The notes: a model not told the origin generated them from the sequence alone. A stretch of DNA of 64,000 nt from RGIG6353 sp964650465 (GCA_964650465.1 CAZYTA010000005.1:1-64000), one strand, 5' to 3'. Positions 1 to 8,947 are shown, numbered from the stretch's first letter. Made by a program: numbers and translations.

Positions 1-55
1 TTTGCTCATAAAAATATGCACCTCCAAAAGTGTCTAACTTTTGGGGTGCATATCA
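1..55 (-). mobile_element. Left end of a probable IS3/IS150-type insertion sequence (partial)
   Basis: Read on the minus strand from about position 55, the sequence carries a terminal-repeat-like CACCCCAAAAGTTAGACA (about 48 to 31), then an inverted copy of part of it, a GGAGG ribosome site and ATGAGCAAA at 9-1, so a protein starting Met-Ser-Lys runs out of the window. The CCCCAAAAGTTAGAC terminus and an OrfA starting MSK are typical of IS3-family (IS150-like) elements as I recall them. Only nine coding bases are inside, so the family call is inference. Confidence 0.42.
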
Positions 56-431
56 TACCTCGCCGCTTTATTTTTTGTTTTATTCTTGGGGAATTTTATA
101 ATAATTATATGCGTTATATGCGGCGGGAGCAAGCCCCCGCCCTACAATTTATAATCAGCACCAAGACACAACTTCCATATAATTAATTTGAAGAAAACCG
201 CAGGTTTTCAACCAAAATTTTCAATTCTCAATTCTCAATTATTCCTGTCTTTTCGATTTTAACCCAAAAGACACACCGTGAATTTATAACCCATCCGAGG
301 AGCAGGTTTGAAGGGAGATTCGTTCATTTTGGCACGTTAGGCGTACTTATGTACATCGAGTGCCAAAAGGGACAAAAGAAAATGCAAATATTTTATTAAA
401 TTCGAAGGATTTTTTCCTTATAAAAATGTTG
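56..431. other. Intergenic stretch with small repeats, no gene
   Basis: About 375 bases between the IS-like end and the terminator of the giant secreted-protein gene. It holds a GC-rich hairpin (GGCGGG...CCCCGCC, about 122-141), a short A/T tandem array of the form CAATTCTCAATT (about 217-241), and an inverted copy of a repeat also found twice near 12.2-12.5 kb. An open frame exists from about 360 on the plus strand, but it overlaps the terminator and the antisense of the large gene and shows no protein-like composition, so I treat the stretch as non-coding. Confidence 0.6.
247..282 (-). repeat. Short dispersed repeat, copy 1 (TCTTTTGGGT...CGAAAAG family)
   Basis: On the minus strand this reads ACGGTGTGTCTTTTGGGT followed by TAAAATCGAAAAGAC. 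Two close relatives lie at 12217-12250 and 12456-12490 on the plus strand, sharing the GTGT(C/-)TTTTGGGT core and the CGAAAAG end. The shared length of about 33 bases is well beyond chance. Function unknown. Confidence 0.6.
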
Positions 432-466
432 AAAGGGACGATGTGTTTTCACACCGTCCCTTTCTT
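432..466. terminator. Bidirectional intrinsic terminator after the giant secreted-protein gene
   Basis: AAAGGGACGATGTG and CACACCGTCCCTTT form a 14-base stem with one mismatch around a TTTT loop, with pyrimidine-rich flanks on the plus side. It lies about 70 bases past the stop codon of the minus-strand gene ending at 537, the right place to end that transcript. Confidence 0.7.
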
Positions 467-536
467 TATGGGAGAGATTTATTTTTCAATTTACATTGCA
501 TTTTCGGTCTCACCCAAAGATGCCCTCGGGAATCTA

Positions 537-3500
537 TTACTTGCTATACTCTACCGCCGCAAGGTAGTAGTCATACATAGCATTTACAAGGCTTACAAGG
601 TTAGCATCATCGTCATTCATCATATCTACGATATAATTTGCAACGCTGTAGTTAACTTCGTATACTGTGTTGCCCTCGAGGTCTGCTATTGTAAGTGTCT
701 GAACTGTACCGATTTCCTGTGCAGGAATATCTGCGATATCAAAGTAGATGTAATCGCCCTTTATACCGTACATACCTGCTACATCATATGCTGCTGTAAA
801 TGCATCAAGATCTTCTACTGTGAAGTAGTGACGGATTGTTACCTGATCCTCAAGGATAAGTGATGTTCCGTAGAATGCTACACCTTCAAGTGTTGCATTT
901 GTTCTTGTTGCAACCTCAACTCCTTCGGTAGATGCTGTTGAAGCGTATGCCGCGTCTTCGCCATTGCCAAAGTAGTTGTCTGCGTAGCCAACATATGTCT
1001 CAAGTGCTTCAATAAGAGGAAGTGCTGCTACAAATTCTGCATCACCTGCCGCTGCAAGAGCCTTTGCGGACTCAATGTAGCTTGTTACCTTGAAGTTGAA
1101 GCCCAAAGAACCGAGAACATGCTCTTCACCGCCTACAGGTGTGTAATTAAGCTGTGTTTCAATAGAAATGTTATCTGCATCCTTTGCAGCGGTATTGATC
1201 TGGAAGTAGTAGAGACCCTTTGCCTCATCATACTGGAGACTGCTTATCCAGTCGAGACCCTGATTAGAGTTACCGTATACTCTTTGTTCGGATGACATAC
1301 CATCAACACCTGAGTAATCGGAATTTACCTTTGTTGCATGAAGAGTAATTTTCTCAACCTGATCCATATCGATATCAAGGTATACTCTTGTACCGATTCT
1401 GCCGTCAAGAACGAGAGTAGAACCAATTGTTGCTATGGGTCTTGAAGTGATAGGCTCTGATACTGCGCTCTCCTCGTATGTAGCGTAAGCAAGAGATTTA
1501 ACAACGTATGCTGTGCTTGGCTTTGTTGTTGTAAATTTGCCGCCATTAAACTCTGTCCATGTCTCACCGCCGTCTGTGGAGTATACATAGGTAAGAAGGT
1601 CATTGTAGTTGGAAACTTCAATTCCCATGCCTGATGTAAGAGCAAGAACGGGAGTTTCTGTTGTTGCATCACCTGACAGAACTGTGTAGTCAGCAGGAAC
1701 AAAGGTTACATTAACCATTGTGTTGAAAGCGGAGCCGTCTGTTGCCGTGATGCCTGCTGTATCAAGGTTTGACCAAGGATTGATCTGGAATGCTACAACC
1801 CAACCCTTTGTAGGCCAGTTCTCAATAGTGCTGGGAAGCACTGAGAAGGAAGCGCCGGTCTGTGCATTGTATCTTTCAGATGACCATACATACTCTTCGA
1901 TAGTGCCCTTTTCGTTAAGCACGAAGAAGGTAACCTTTGCGGTAGCCTCACCGAGCTGGAGAGAGCCCATTCTTCTGTTTGACTTGAAGCTGATTCTGAG
2001 AAGCTCGCCTACGGGAACTATTTCATCATCTGCATAAGCATATCTGAACTTAACATTGTTACCCTGTGCTACGATTGTCTGTTTAGCGGTTTCTATTGCT
2101 GCTGCATTTTCTGCCACCTGAGCATCGTAAAGAGTCTTGGAGATAGCGCCGGCAATATGTCCGCCAAGTGAACCGAGAGTGTAAGTACCGAAGCTGGAGT
2201 GAACACCGATATCCTGACCTGACCACTTGCCCTGCTCCCATACGTCGCCGCCAACAACATCATAAACCTTGTATGTACCCTTATCAAGGATAGTACCGAT
2301 TTCGGTAGTTGTGGTAGCAGCATCACTGTGGAAGAGAACAAGAGCAGGAGATGAAGTAGCACCGCTTACCACGGATACTACACCGTAAAGACCATCTTCT
2401 GTAAGTGTGATAGTAGTAGCACCTGCCTCAACGTCAACTGCTGTACCTGCACCGTTTACACTGTACTTCATGTACTGATATGAAGTATTTGCATCAAGTC
2501 CGCTGATAACACCTGTTACGCTGTCAAACTCAACTTCGGGAGCTGCGATATATACAGTGTAATCTGCGGGATAGTAACCGATACATACATGCTGCTGTGT
2601 GAATGAGTATGCAATGTTGGAGGCGTCAATTCTTGTATCTGAGTTTGCAACGATGGTTGAAGGCTCAACATCTGCCCAAGGATAGAACTCGATACCTACT
2701 ACCCAACCCTCTTCGGGAAGGTTTTCGATTGACTGAATATCAGCTGTTATCTTCTTCCATGCGCCTGTAGATGTAACCGACCATTCATCTGACCACCATT
2801 CATAAGCGGTTACTTCAGCGTTTGCATCCATAACGTGTACAACCACCTTGGATCTTACGCTTGTGAAGGAGAGACCGCCCTGACGTCTCTTGGTTGAGAA
2901 GGACATGCTGAGAAGCTCGTCAACGGGAAGGATTTCTGTTTCATCAAGTGCATATGCGATATTTCTTGTTGCAAATGCGTTTGCTATCTTTGTCTGAAGA
3001 GCAAGCTTGTTTGCTGAAAGAGTTTCCGCATAGTTTGCTGCTGCGTAGTGTGTGTCGATAACCGCCTGAAGTCTTGCAGGATTTGAAGTAATATTGTTGT
3101 TTACCCAGCTGTTGGGAAGAGTTTCAAGTGCTGCATCTGCCGCAAGCTTTGCCTCAACGTCTTCCTTGGTGTTCTGGTAGAGCCAGAGAGTTTCAACGTC
3201 TTGTGCATTAGTACCTGCTGTCTGGTCAAGGAAGGAATAAGCTCCGCTTACCTGGTCATGCCATGAGAGGTAGTCACCTGTCCATGTACCGGGGATCCAA
3301 TACTGAGAGGACTTGTATGCAGGCTTGCTGTCTGTTACGTTACCGATATCGGCACGTCCTGCTACATCGTTTTCAACCCAGCCTACAACGGGCTCGGATT
3401 CGCCTGTCCATTCGCCGTCACCTTCAATGGTGATACCGATAAGACCTGTGAGCTCATGAGTGATTTCTGTAACGCCTGTTACTGTTGTCCAATCACCGAG

Positions 3501-6500
3501 CTTACCGTTGATTGTGTAAAGACCGTAGTAATATGTTTCGTCAGCATCAAGACCTGTTATCTTGTTGCCGTTGAATACGATATTTGCGGGACGGTCTGCA
3601 GGATCGAGTGTGCGTTCTACAACATATCCGCCATCATAGAGGTAAATGTCGTAGTCACCGTTTCCGCCGTCACCGTCATACATATAGTATGAGCCTTCGG
3701 TGAGAACGTAGGGATAGAATACGATACCTACAAGGTGACCGCTTACATCTGCAAGGTCAATCCCGTAAACAGTAGTCTTAGTACCCGAACTTGTGTATGT
3801 AGCGGGCTTATAAACAACTCTGTCAACAAGGTTGCCTTCGTTGTCAATTACCTTGAATACTATCTTTGTCTGTACAGAGCCGTTTACCTTAAAGCCGCCC
3901 TGTCTCATTGTTGCTCTGTAATCCATGCTTACAAAGTCGGAAAGCTTGATTACTTCCTCGGGCTTGAATGCATAGGAGTAATAAATGTTGTTACCCTTGT
4001 TAGCCGCATTCTGACGTGCGGTTGCAAGAGCTGCAGCATCTGTACCTGCCTCAGCATTCTTAAGTGCTGTTGCAAGTGCATTGGGAATAGGTGTATCGGT
4101 AGTACCGAGACAAAGCGCATTAAAGCTATAGTTCAATGCAAGGGAGTTGCTGAGCACGAGACCTGACCACTTACCTTCATTGAACTTAACATTGTAGGTG
4201 TTGTCGTCGGTGTTAGCAAGGTATACTGTTTCGGGAACGTCCTTTGTTGATTTGTAAACGGGTGTTGCACTTTCTGCATTTTCACCTGTGTATTCGGTTC
4301 CGTCCGCATCAGCGTAGTACACGCCATCCTTGAGATAGTACTTAACTCCATCTATTGTGTAGTAATAATACTTTACACTGTCTATTGTCTTGTATGTATG
4401 ATCGCCGTTCTTTGTTACAAGATTGATAATGTTATCGTCTGAACCGCCGAGAGCAACATATGTGGGCTCGGAGCCGTTGGATGTGTATCCGTCGCCTGCA
4501 TACATAATTGCAACAGCGCCTTCTCTGTCAAAGGTATACTCTGTGATGCCTTCGGGAAGTATTGTCCAATCGGTAACAGCGTAACCTGCAAGGTTGAAGG
4601 GAGCCCAAGCATAACGCTTGTTTGCATCAAATCCCTTAACTACACCCTTGTCGAAGTAAATGCCTTCGGGCTTGTCGCCTGCAAGGGGAAGCTCGGGAGC
4701 GTCAAGAATAGTATATTTTGTTGCGGGATCAACGTTGAGAAGCATTCTACCCGCACCGGTTGTTTTAACCTCTGTTACTTCCTCGGGAGCGATATCCGAG
4801 CAGGGGTAAACCTGAATTGCAACTATCCAGCCCTCTTCGGGAAGGAAATCTACAAAATTGAATGTGCCTGAGATTGTAGCACCGTTGGGATAATTGTGCT
4901 CCTTAACGATTGAATAAGGAGTAACGTTACCTTCTCTGTCAGCAACGTAAGCAATAAGCTTTACTCTTGCTGTGGTGAAGTTAACATTAGCATTATTCTG
5001 ATACCATGAATAACCGTAGGTATTAGCCTCGTTTACGTTTATGATTTCGTCTGCTTCATAAGCATATGTGTAGTTTGCTGAGCTGTACTGATTTGCAACA
5101 ACTGTCTGTGCCGCAAGGAGTGCCTTCTCAGCCGCTGCAATAGCCTCCTCGTCGGGAGTTTCGGCTGCCTTGAGCTCTGCAAGTGTTGCAAAAGCGTTCT
5201 TAAGTGTAGTAGTGGTAGTTGCTGTTACCTGTCCGCCCAATGTACCAACGTACCATGTACCGAAGGTAGAGTGTGTGGCAATATTGTTGCCGGCTGCCCA
5301 TTTTGTATTAGACCAATAACCGGGAACAAATCCGCCCGTCTTTGTCGCAACTCTTGTAGTAGATTCGTCAATCTGACCGAGAGCTGCTCTGTCTGCTTTT
5401 TCGCCGTAAGCATATGCAAGAGCGTAATCGCTAACCTTACCGTTATATTTTTCTCTTACTGCGTAAAGACCTACCATTGTACGGTAAGCCGTGATGTCAT
5501 ACTCATAATCGGTCCATTCACCGAATGAAAGTTCTGTACCGTCTGCACTGATAGTAACAGGAGCGATTTCAACGTCAAATTCGCTATCATAGCCGATAAC
5601 TCCGTAGCCGTCGTATACTGTGGGAGCGGGGAACAACTCCTCCTCAAACTCAACCGCATTTCTTCCCTCAGCGGGGTTGATATATGCGTAGCATTCGCCG
5701 CTTGTATCGGTAGGATGTCCTACAAAAATGTCATCGGGACAGTTTACATAGGGAGCAAATTCAATAGCTACGAGATAGCCGTTTGATTCTGCCATTTCTG
5801 CGGGAGCTGTGAATACTGTTGTGGTTGCGTCGATATCAATTGTATATCTTGTCTCCTCAGCACTGCCGATATTCTTTACAACCCACGTAAAGGTGCCCTT
5901 AACGTCAGACTGGGTATACTTTGTACCGTCAGCCTTGGTGTTGTAAAACATAGCGCCTGTTACTGTGGTCATGCCGTCAACCTTGAATTCAACAACCTTG
6001 TTTGCGGGAATAATCTGATTGTTTGCAAAGCCGTAGCTTACAACGGATTCCTGAAGCATATTGCCATCGCCGATAATGGGAGTAGCATTTGCCCATGTGC
6101 CGACTGTTACCGCTACGGGAGTTTCCTCGCCCTCGTAGAGAGTATTGTCAGCCACTGAATAGTAAGCCTCGTCCTTGAGATAGTACTCTGTTTCGCCAAC
6201 TGCGTATACAGAGTATACAACATTTTCAACAGTTACAGTCTTTGCAACCTGTGCCTGCTGGTGGAACTTATTCTTGTAAACATAAAGAATAATTTCTTTG
6301 TTCTGATAATTGCCGATAGTTCTGTAGATACTGTCTTTGTTTACAGTCCACTTACCGGGAACATATCCGTCAACCTTACCGCCGAAAGCGCTTGTGTGGA
6401 TAACTCCGGTACTGTTGTCATACCAGTTAACGTAACCGCTGTCTGTACCTGAAACAAAAAGTATTTCGGGCTCGGCATCTCCTGCCTTAATGCCCCAGAC

Positions 6501-6710
6501 ACCTACTGTAAGCTCGGTATCTGCTGTCAGTTCTGCAAATTCGCCGTAAGCGTTGGCTGCAAAGTCATACTGTGCGTATGTATACTCTGTGCCGTCTTCA
6601 AGTCCCGATACTCTGCCCATAAGGTCTGTGCTGTAGGCGAAAGCGGAAAGAGCAAGAAGAACGCAAAGGGCAAAAGCCAAAACTGTAATGCGTACAAATT
6701 TCTTTGCCAT
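537..6710 (-). CDS. Giant secreted modular repeat protein (2057 aa)
   Basis: A 2057-residue exported protein with a Sec signal peptide (MAKK, hydrophobic residues 8-24, likely cleavage after AFA at 25). After it come about five related modules of 300-365 residues. Each ends with a variant of a (G)W(I/V)VA(I/F)xxxPW phrase followed by PADYTV or a similar line, at about nucleotides 5770, 4825, 3730, 2700 and 1790. Inside each are GVISGLDANTSY-like beta strands, GKW and GSLGG phrases, an Ala-rich helical insert and an AYAxDEI segment. The C-terminal 400 residues carry two copies of a different unit (GSTLVLDGRIGTR and GTSLILEDQVTIRHYF). There is no LPXTG or SLH motif, so surface attachment is not evident. 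The repeats suggest a beta-rich surface or adhesive protein; I recognise no catalytic domain. The start is set by AAGGAGG upstream of ATG at 6710. It is transcribed alone from a promoter at 6874-6902. Confidence 0.9.
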   Translation of the reverse strand: MAKKFVRITVLAFALCVLLALSAFAYSTDLMGRVSGLEDGTEYTYAQYDFAANAYGEFAELTADTELTVGVWGIKAGDAEPEILFVSGTDSGYVNWYDNSTGVIHTSAFGGKVDGYVPGKWTVNKDSIYRTIGNYQNKEIILYVYKNKFHQQAQVAKTVTVENVVYSVYAVGETEYYLKDEAYYSVADNTLYEGEETPVAVTVGTWANATPIIGDGNMLQESVVSYGFANNQIIPANKVVEFKVDGMTTVTGAMFYNTKADGTKYTQSDVKGTFTWVVKNIGSAEETRYTIDIDATTTVFTAPAEMAESNGYLVAIEFAPYVNCPDDIFVGHPTDTSGECYAYINPAEGRNAVEFEEELFPAPTVYDGYGVIGYDSEFDVEIAPVTISADGTELSFGEWTDYEYDITAYRTMVGLYAVREKYNGKVSDYALAYAYGEKADRAALGQIDESTTRVATKTGGFVPGYWSNTKWAAGNNIATHSTFGTWYVGTLGGQVTATTTTTLKNAFATLAELKAAETPDEEAIAAAEKALLAAQTVVANQYSSANYTYAYEADEIINVNEANTYGYSWYQNNANVNFTTARVKLIAYVADREGNVTPYSIVKEHNYPNGATISGTFNFVDFLPEEGWIVAIQVYPCSDIAPEEVTEVKTTGAGRMLLNVDPATKYTILDAPELPLAGDKPEGIYFDKGVVKGFDANKRYAWAPFNLAGYAVTDWTILPEGITEYTFDREGAVAIMYAGDGYTSNGSEPTYVALGGSDDNIINLVTKNGDHTYKTIDSVKYYYYTIDGVKYYLKDGVYYADADGTEYTGENAESATPVYKSTKDVPETVYLANTDDNTYNVKFNEGKWSGLVLSNSLALNYSFNALCLGTTDTPIPNALATALKNAEAGTDAAALATARQNAANKGNNIYYSYAFKPEEVIKLSDFVSMDYRATMRQGGFKVNGSVQTKIVFKVIDNEGNLVDRVVYKPATYTSSGTKTTVYGIDLADVSGHLVGIVFYPYVLTEGSYYMYDGDGGNGDYDIYLYDGGYVVERTLDPADRPANIVFNGNKITGLDADETYYYGLYTINGKLGDWTTVTGVTEITHELTGLIGITIEGDGEWTGESEPVVGWVENDVAGRADIGNVTDSKPAYKSSQYWIPGTWTGDYLSWHDQVSGAYSFLDQTAGTNAQDVETLWLYQNTKEDVEAKLAADAALETLPNSWVNNNITSNPARLQAVIDTHYAAANYAETLSANKLALQTKIANAFATRNIAYALDETEILPVDELLSMSFSTKRRQGGLSFTSVRSKVVVHVMDANAEVTAYEWWSDEWSVTSTGAWKKITADIQSIENLPEEGWVVGIEFYPWADVEPSTIVANSDTRIDASNIAYSFTQQHVCIGYYPADYTVYIAAPEVEFDSVTGVISGLDANTSYQYMKYSVNGAGTAVDVEAGATTITLTEDGLYGVVSVVSGATSSPALVLFHSDAATTTTEIGTILDKGTYKVYDVVGGDVWEQGKWSGQDIGVHSSFGTYTLGSLGGHIAGAISKTLYDAQVAENAAAIETAKQTIVAQGNNVKFRYAYADDEIVPVGELLRISFKSNRRMGSLQLGEATAKVTFFVLNEKGTIEEYVWSSERYNAQTGASFSVLPSTIENWPTKGWVVAFQINPWSNLDTAGITATDGSAFNTMVNVTFVPADYTVLSGDATTETPVLALTSGMGIEVSNYNDLLTYVYSTDGGETWTEFNGGKFTTTKPSTAYVVKSLAYATYEESAVSEPITSRPIATIGSTLVLDGRIGTRVYLDIDMDQVEKITLHATKVNSDYSGVDGMSSEQRVYGNSNQGLDWISSLQYDEAKGLYYFQINTAAKDADNISIETQLNYTPVGGEEHVLGSLGFNFKVTSYIESAKALAAAGDAEFVAALPLIEALETYVGYADNYFGNGEDAAYASTASTEGVEVATRTNATLEGVAFYGTSLILEDQVTIRHYFTVEDLDAFTAAYDVAGMYGIKGDYIYFDIADIPAQEIGTVQTLTIADLEGNTVYEVNYSVANYIVDMMNDDDANLVSLVNAMYDYYLAAVEYSK

Positions 6711-6759
6711 TTTGTAATTTGCCTCCTTAATAAATTTTTGTTACGTTCAGCTGTAAAAA

Positions 6760-6840
6760 ACACGAAAAACCCGATCAAGACTTTTGATCCTTTGCGAAAG
6801 CAAAGGTTAGATACATCAGGGTGCCTGTGTTCGGGTAACG
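6760..6840 (-). promoter_or_regulatory. Structured 5' leader of the giant-protein gene
   Basis: The minus-strand transcript from about 6867 to 6710 has a leader with nested helices. ACCCGA (6836-6831) pairs with TCGGGT (6774-6769) and encloses CAGG/CCTG, a seven-pair stem CCTTTGC/GCAAAGG (6806-6789), and GATCAAAAGTCTTGATC. The last helix is followed by GGGTTTTT, so it can act as a terminator, and it shares two bases with the outer stem. This layout resembles a riboswitch or attenuator. It does not match any riboswitch consensus I know. The seven-pair stem has a GAAA loop only on the plus strand, so the strand is not beyond doubt. Confidence 0.45.
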
Positions 6841-6873
6841 GATTCATACAGAAACGTATAAAGGTGCTATTTA

Positions 6874-6902
6874 ATTATACACCTAAGTTCCAAAAAACGC
6901 AA
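6874..6902 (-). promoter_or_regulatory. Sigma-A-type promoter of the giant-protein gene
   Basis: On the minus strand, -35 TTGCGT (6902-6897) and -10 TATAAT (6879-6874) are separated by 17 bases. The predicted start near 6867 gives a leader of about 157 bases. Confidence 0.65.
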
Positions 6903-7041
6903 GGACTGTATAATACAATCATAGCACTATTTTGAACTGGTTTAATTATACTATTATTAAAGGTAAAAGTCAAGAAAAAATAAATATTTGCAAAATACCT
7001 GACGCTCCTATGTTTGTACAGAATGCACAAATTATTTGTTC

Positions 7042-7070
7042 TTGACTGTAACTACAATTTGTGGTAGAAT
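7042..7070 (+). promoter_or_regulatory. Sigma-A-type promoter of the AEC permease gene
   Basis: -35 TTGACT (7042-7047), 17-base spacer, -10 TAGAAT (7065-7070). Transcription would start near 7077, about 30 bases before dispersed element copy 1 and 165 bases before the permease start codon, so the element lies in the leader. Confidence 0.65.
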
Positions 7071-7105
7071 GTAGAAGATATTTAATTCCCGCTGTGAAAT
7101 AATCG

Positions 7106-7206
7106 AAAAAGCGGCTATCTGCCGTAGGCAATGCTCGCCTATCGTAGTCTAATGCATCAAAACAGGGAAAAACGGCGAGGTTGTTTTTGAGAAATTTTCT
7201 ATATAT
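7106..7206 (+). repeat. Dispersed leader element, copy 1
   Basis: Head AAAAAGCGGCTATCTGCCG then GGCAATGCTCGCCTATC; tail AACGGCGAGGTTGTTTTTG then GAGAAATTTTCTATA. The head forms a hairpin (GCGGC/GCCG), and CTCGCC in the head is complementary to GGCGAG in the tail. The middle 30 bases are variable between copies. It sits between the promoter at 7042 and the permease gene. Related copies are at 8164, 14719, 23609, 34811 and 55838, with half copies at 22613 and 41555. Confidence 0.8.
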
Positions 7207-7241
7207 AATAAAAACGGCTTGAATTTTTGTATGAGGTAACT

Positions 7242-8165
7242 ATGGATTTCTTTTTAACACTGTCCACCGTGGCAGTCATGCTTTTATATGCCGTACCGGG
7301 CTTCATTATGATGAAAGCAAAAATGATAAGCGAAGACGCAATAAAAGCTATTTCGAAAATAATGATATATGTCTGTCAGCCCTGCTTTGCTGTATACGCC
7401 TTCAATCAGCTTGATTTTTCATGGGGCTTTCTCGGTCAGGTGCTGATATTCATGGCGGTCATTGTACTTTTGAAGCTTCTTATTATCGTGTCATTCTCCC
7501 TGATATACAAGAAAAAATTCAATGATGTCAAGTACCGTATTATGACCATTGCTTCAAACTTCGGAAACTGTGTTTTCTTCGGAGCGCCCGTGCTCGAAGC
7601 TTTGATTCCTCAATTTCCCGAAGCTATAGTTTTTGCAAACGCATATGCCGTTGCAATGAATCTTCTGGCGTGGACCGTAGGTTCTGCCATAATAACAAAT
7701 GATAAAAAGTACATCAGTCTCAAAAAAGTGTTTCTTAACCCCGGAATGATAGGCTTTATCTGTGCCGTTGCCTTTTATGTAGCCGGCATACGCTTTTCCG
7801 GAGGCATTCTCAATTCTCTGTCCACCTTGGGAAAAATGACTACTCCCCTGTCCATGATTGTATTGGGAATGAGACTTGCAACGGTGCGCATCAAACCGAT
7901 ATTTACCACTCCGATGTTCTATTTTACCATATTTTTTAAGCAAATGATTTACCCCATTATAGGCGGCGCAGTAATATCGCTTGTCCCCTTTATGTCCGCC
8001 GATATCAGAATTACAACCTTTATCCTGTGTGCCTGCCCCGTTGCAAGTATAGTTTTGAATTTTGCGGAAATGCTCGGTGACGGACAAGAGCACGCCGCAG
8101 ACCTGTTTTTGCTGGGAACACTGGGCAGTATAGTAACCATGCCCATAGTATTGCTTTTGTTGTAA
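7242..8165 (+). CDS. AEC (auxin efflux carrier) family permease
   Basis: A 307-residue integral membrane protein of the AEC/malate permease-like family, expected to export or take up small organic anions. Typical features are about ten hydrophobic segments in two blocks, an N-terminal half with GFIMMKAKMIS and a C-terminal half with MTTPLSMIVLGMRLA, the usual 'T.PlsmivlGm.L' phrase of the family. I chose ATG 7242 because GAGG lies eight bases upstream; an in-frame TTG at 7227 would add five residues without a ribosome site. It is transcribed behind dispersed element copy 1, and its stop codon forms the first bases of copy 2. The substrate cannot be deduced from sequence. Confidence 0.85.
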   Translation: MDFFLTLSTVAVMLLYAVPGFIMMKAKMISEDAIKAISKIMIYVCQPCFAVYAFNQLDFSWGFLGQVLIFMAVIVLLKLLIIVSFSLIYKKKFNDVKYRIMTIASNFGNCVFFGAPVLEALIPQFPEAIVFANAYAVAMNLLAWTVGSAIITNDKKYISLKKVFLNPGMIGFICAVAFYVAGIRFSGGILNSLSTLGKMTTPLSMIVLGMRLATVRIKPIFTTPMFYFTIFFKQMIYPIIGGAVISLVPFMSADIRITTFILCACPVASIVLNFAEMLGDGQEHAADLFLLGTLGSIVTMPIVLLLL

Positions 8166-8264
8166 AAGCGGCTATCAGCCGCTGGCAATTCTCGCCTATT
8201 CAATCCTTGTATAAACGGCAACATCGTAAAACGGCAAGGTTGGTTTAATGCAGTTTTCTATAAA
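8164..8264 (+). repeat. Dispersed leader element, copy 2
   Basis: Begins inside the stop codon of the permease gene (TAAAAGCGG). The head is the cleanest in the window: AGCGGC TATCA GCCGCT is a perfect hairpin, followed by GGCAATTCTCGCCTAT. The tail reads AAAACGGCAAGGTTGG and then a degenerate TTTTCTATAAA. It separates the permease from the acetyltransferase gene in the same orientation. Confidence 0.78.
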
Positions 8265-8321
8265 ACAAAAAAGAGACCGCTTGGCGTACCTGCGATAAAG
8301 CATATTGGGAGAAAAATAACA

Positions 8322-8873
8322 ATGAAGATTTATATAACCGCGCAACACACCTTTGAGGATATCGAAAAATATCTTTTTCCTATAAAACAATTTTGTGAAG
8401 AAAAAATAAGAAAAGGAATATACGACGATTGGGACGAAGCTAAGCATACAACAGAGTGGATCAAAAAAGTTATGTCATCCATACAAATGCATGAAAAAGG
8501 TCAGCTAAATATTTACTATCTTGAAGAAAACGAAACGATTATTGGTGTCGCGTTCGCCTTAATAGGCAGTCATATTACACTGGATTCGCTTGCAAAAGAC
8601 GGGATTGTTCCGGATATAAAGGAAATAGCTCATTTCACCGGATTCCATATAATAGAAAGCTGCCGTGGGAAAGGCTATGGTTCGTCTTGGCTACTTGGAG
8701 AGATATTTGAAGATCTGCGCACACAAGGCGTTAAGCAGATTTATATCAAGTCAAGCCATCATCAAGCCCTTGCTCTTTATGAAAGGCTTGGAGCTAAGGT
8801 TGGAAATTATGTTGGCATTAGCGACAGTAAGCTTTACCAGCGATATGGATATATTTATAAAATAGATCTATAA
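8322..8873 (+). CDS. GNAT family N-acetyltransferase
   Basis: A 183-residue protein with a GNAT fold. The acetyl-CoA pyrophosphate loop is CRGKGYGSSWL (about residues 114-124, matching Q/RxxGxG/A), and the C-terminal SSHHQALALYERLGAK is the usual 'N..A..lYeklGF' motif near residue 150. It would transfer an acetyl group to an amine of a small molecule or protein; the substrate is unknown. The start has GGGAG eight bases upstream. It follows the permease and element copy 2, and a strong terminator follows at 8920. Confidence 0.85.
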   Translation: MKIYITAQHTFEDIEKYLFPIKQFCEEKIRKGIYDDWDEAKHTTEWIKKVMSSIQMHEKGQLNIYYLEENETIIGVAFALIGSHITLDSLAKDGIVPDIKEIAHFTGFHIIESCRGKGYGSSWLLGEIFEDLRTQGVKQIYIKSSHHQALALYERLGAKVGNYVGISDSKLYQRYGYIYKIDL

Positions 8874-8919
8874 TCAATCGCTCCATATAAAAGAATTCTA
8901 TTATATTGCCTTAACATTT

Positions 8920-8947
8920 GCCCCGCCTCGCGCGGGGCTTCGCTTTT
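8920..8947 (+). terminator. Intrinsic terminator after the acetyltransferase gene
   Basis: GCCCCGC CTCGC GCGGGGC forms a seven-pair GC stem followed by TTCGCTTTT, 47 bases past the stop codon at 8873. Confidence 0.8.

Noticed and set aside
3456..4166. Plus-strand open frames inside the giant secreted-protein gene
   Set aside because: They are Cys/Val/Ile-rich antisense frames of repeated coding sequence, without ribosome sites.
6760..6840. c-di-GMP riboswitch in the giant-protein leader
   Set aside because: The ACAGG and GCAAAGG pieces recall the GEMM motif, but the order, the spacing and the receptor helices do not fit.
7554..8093. A 179-codon minus-strand frame within the AEC permease gene
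   Set aside because: Antisense frame; composition (His, Gly, Tyr, Lys rich) reflects the complement of membrane-segment codons.
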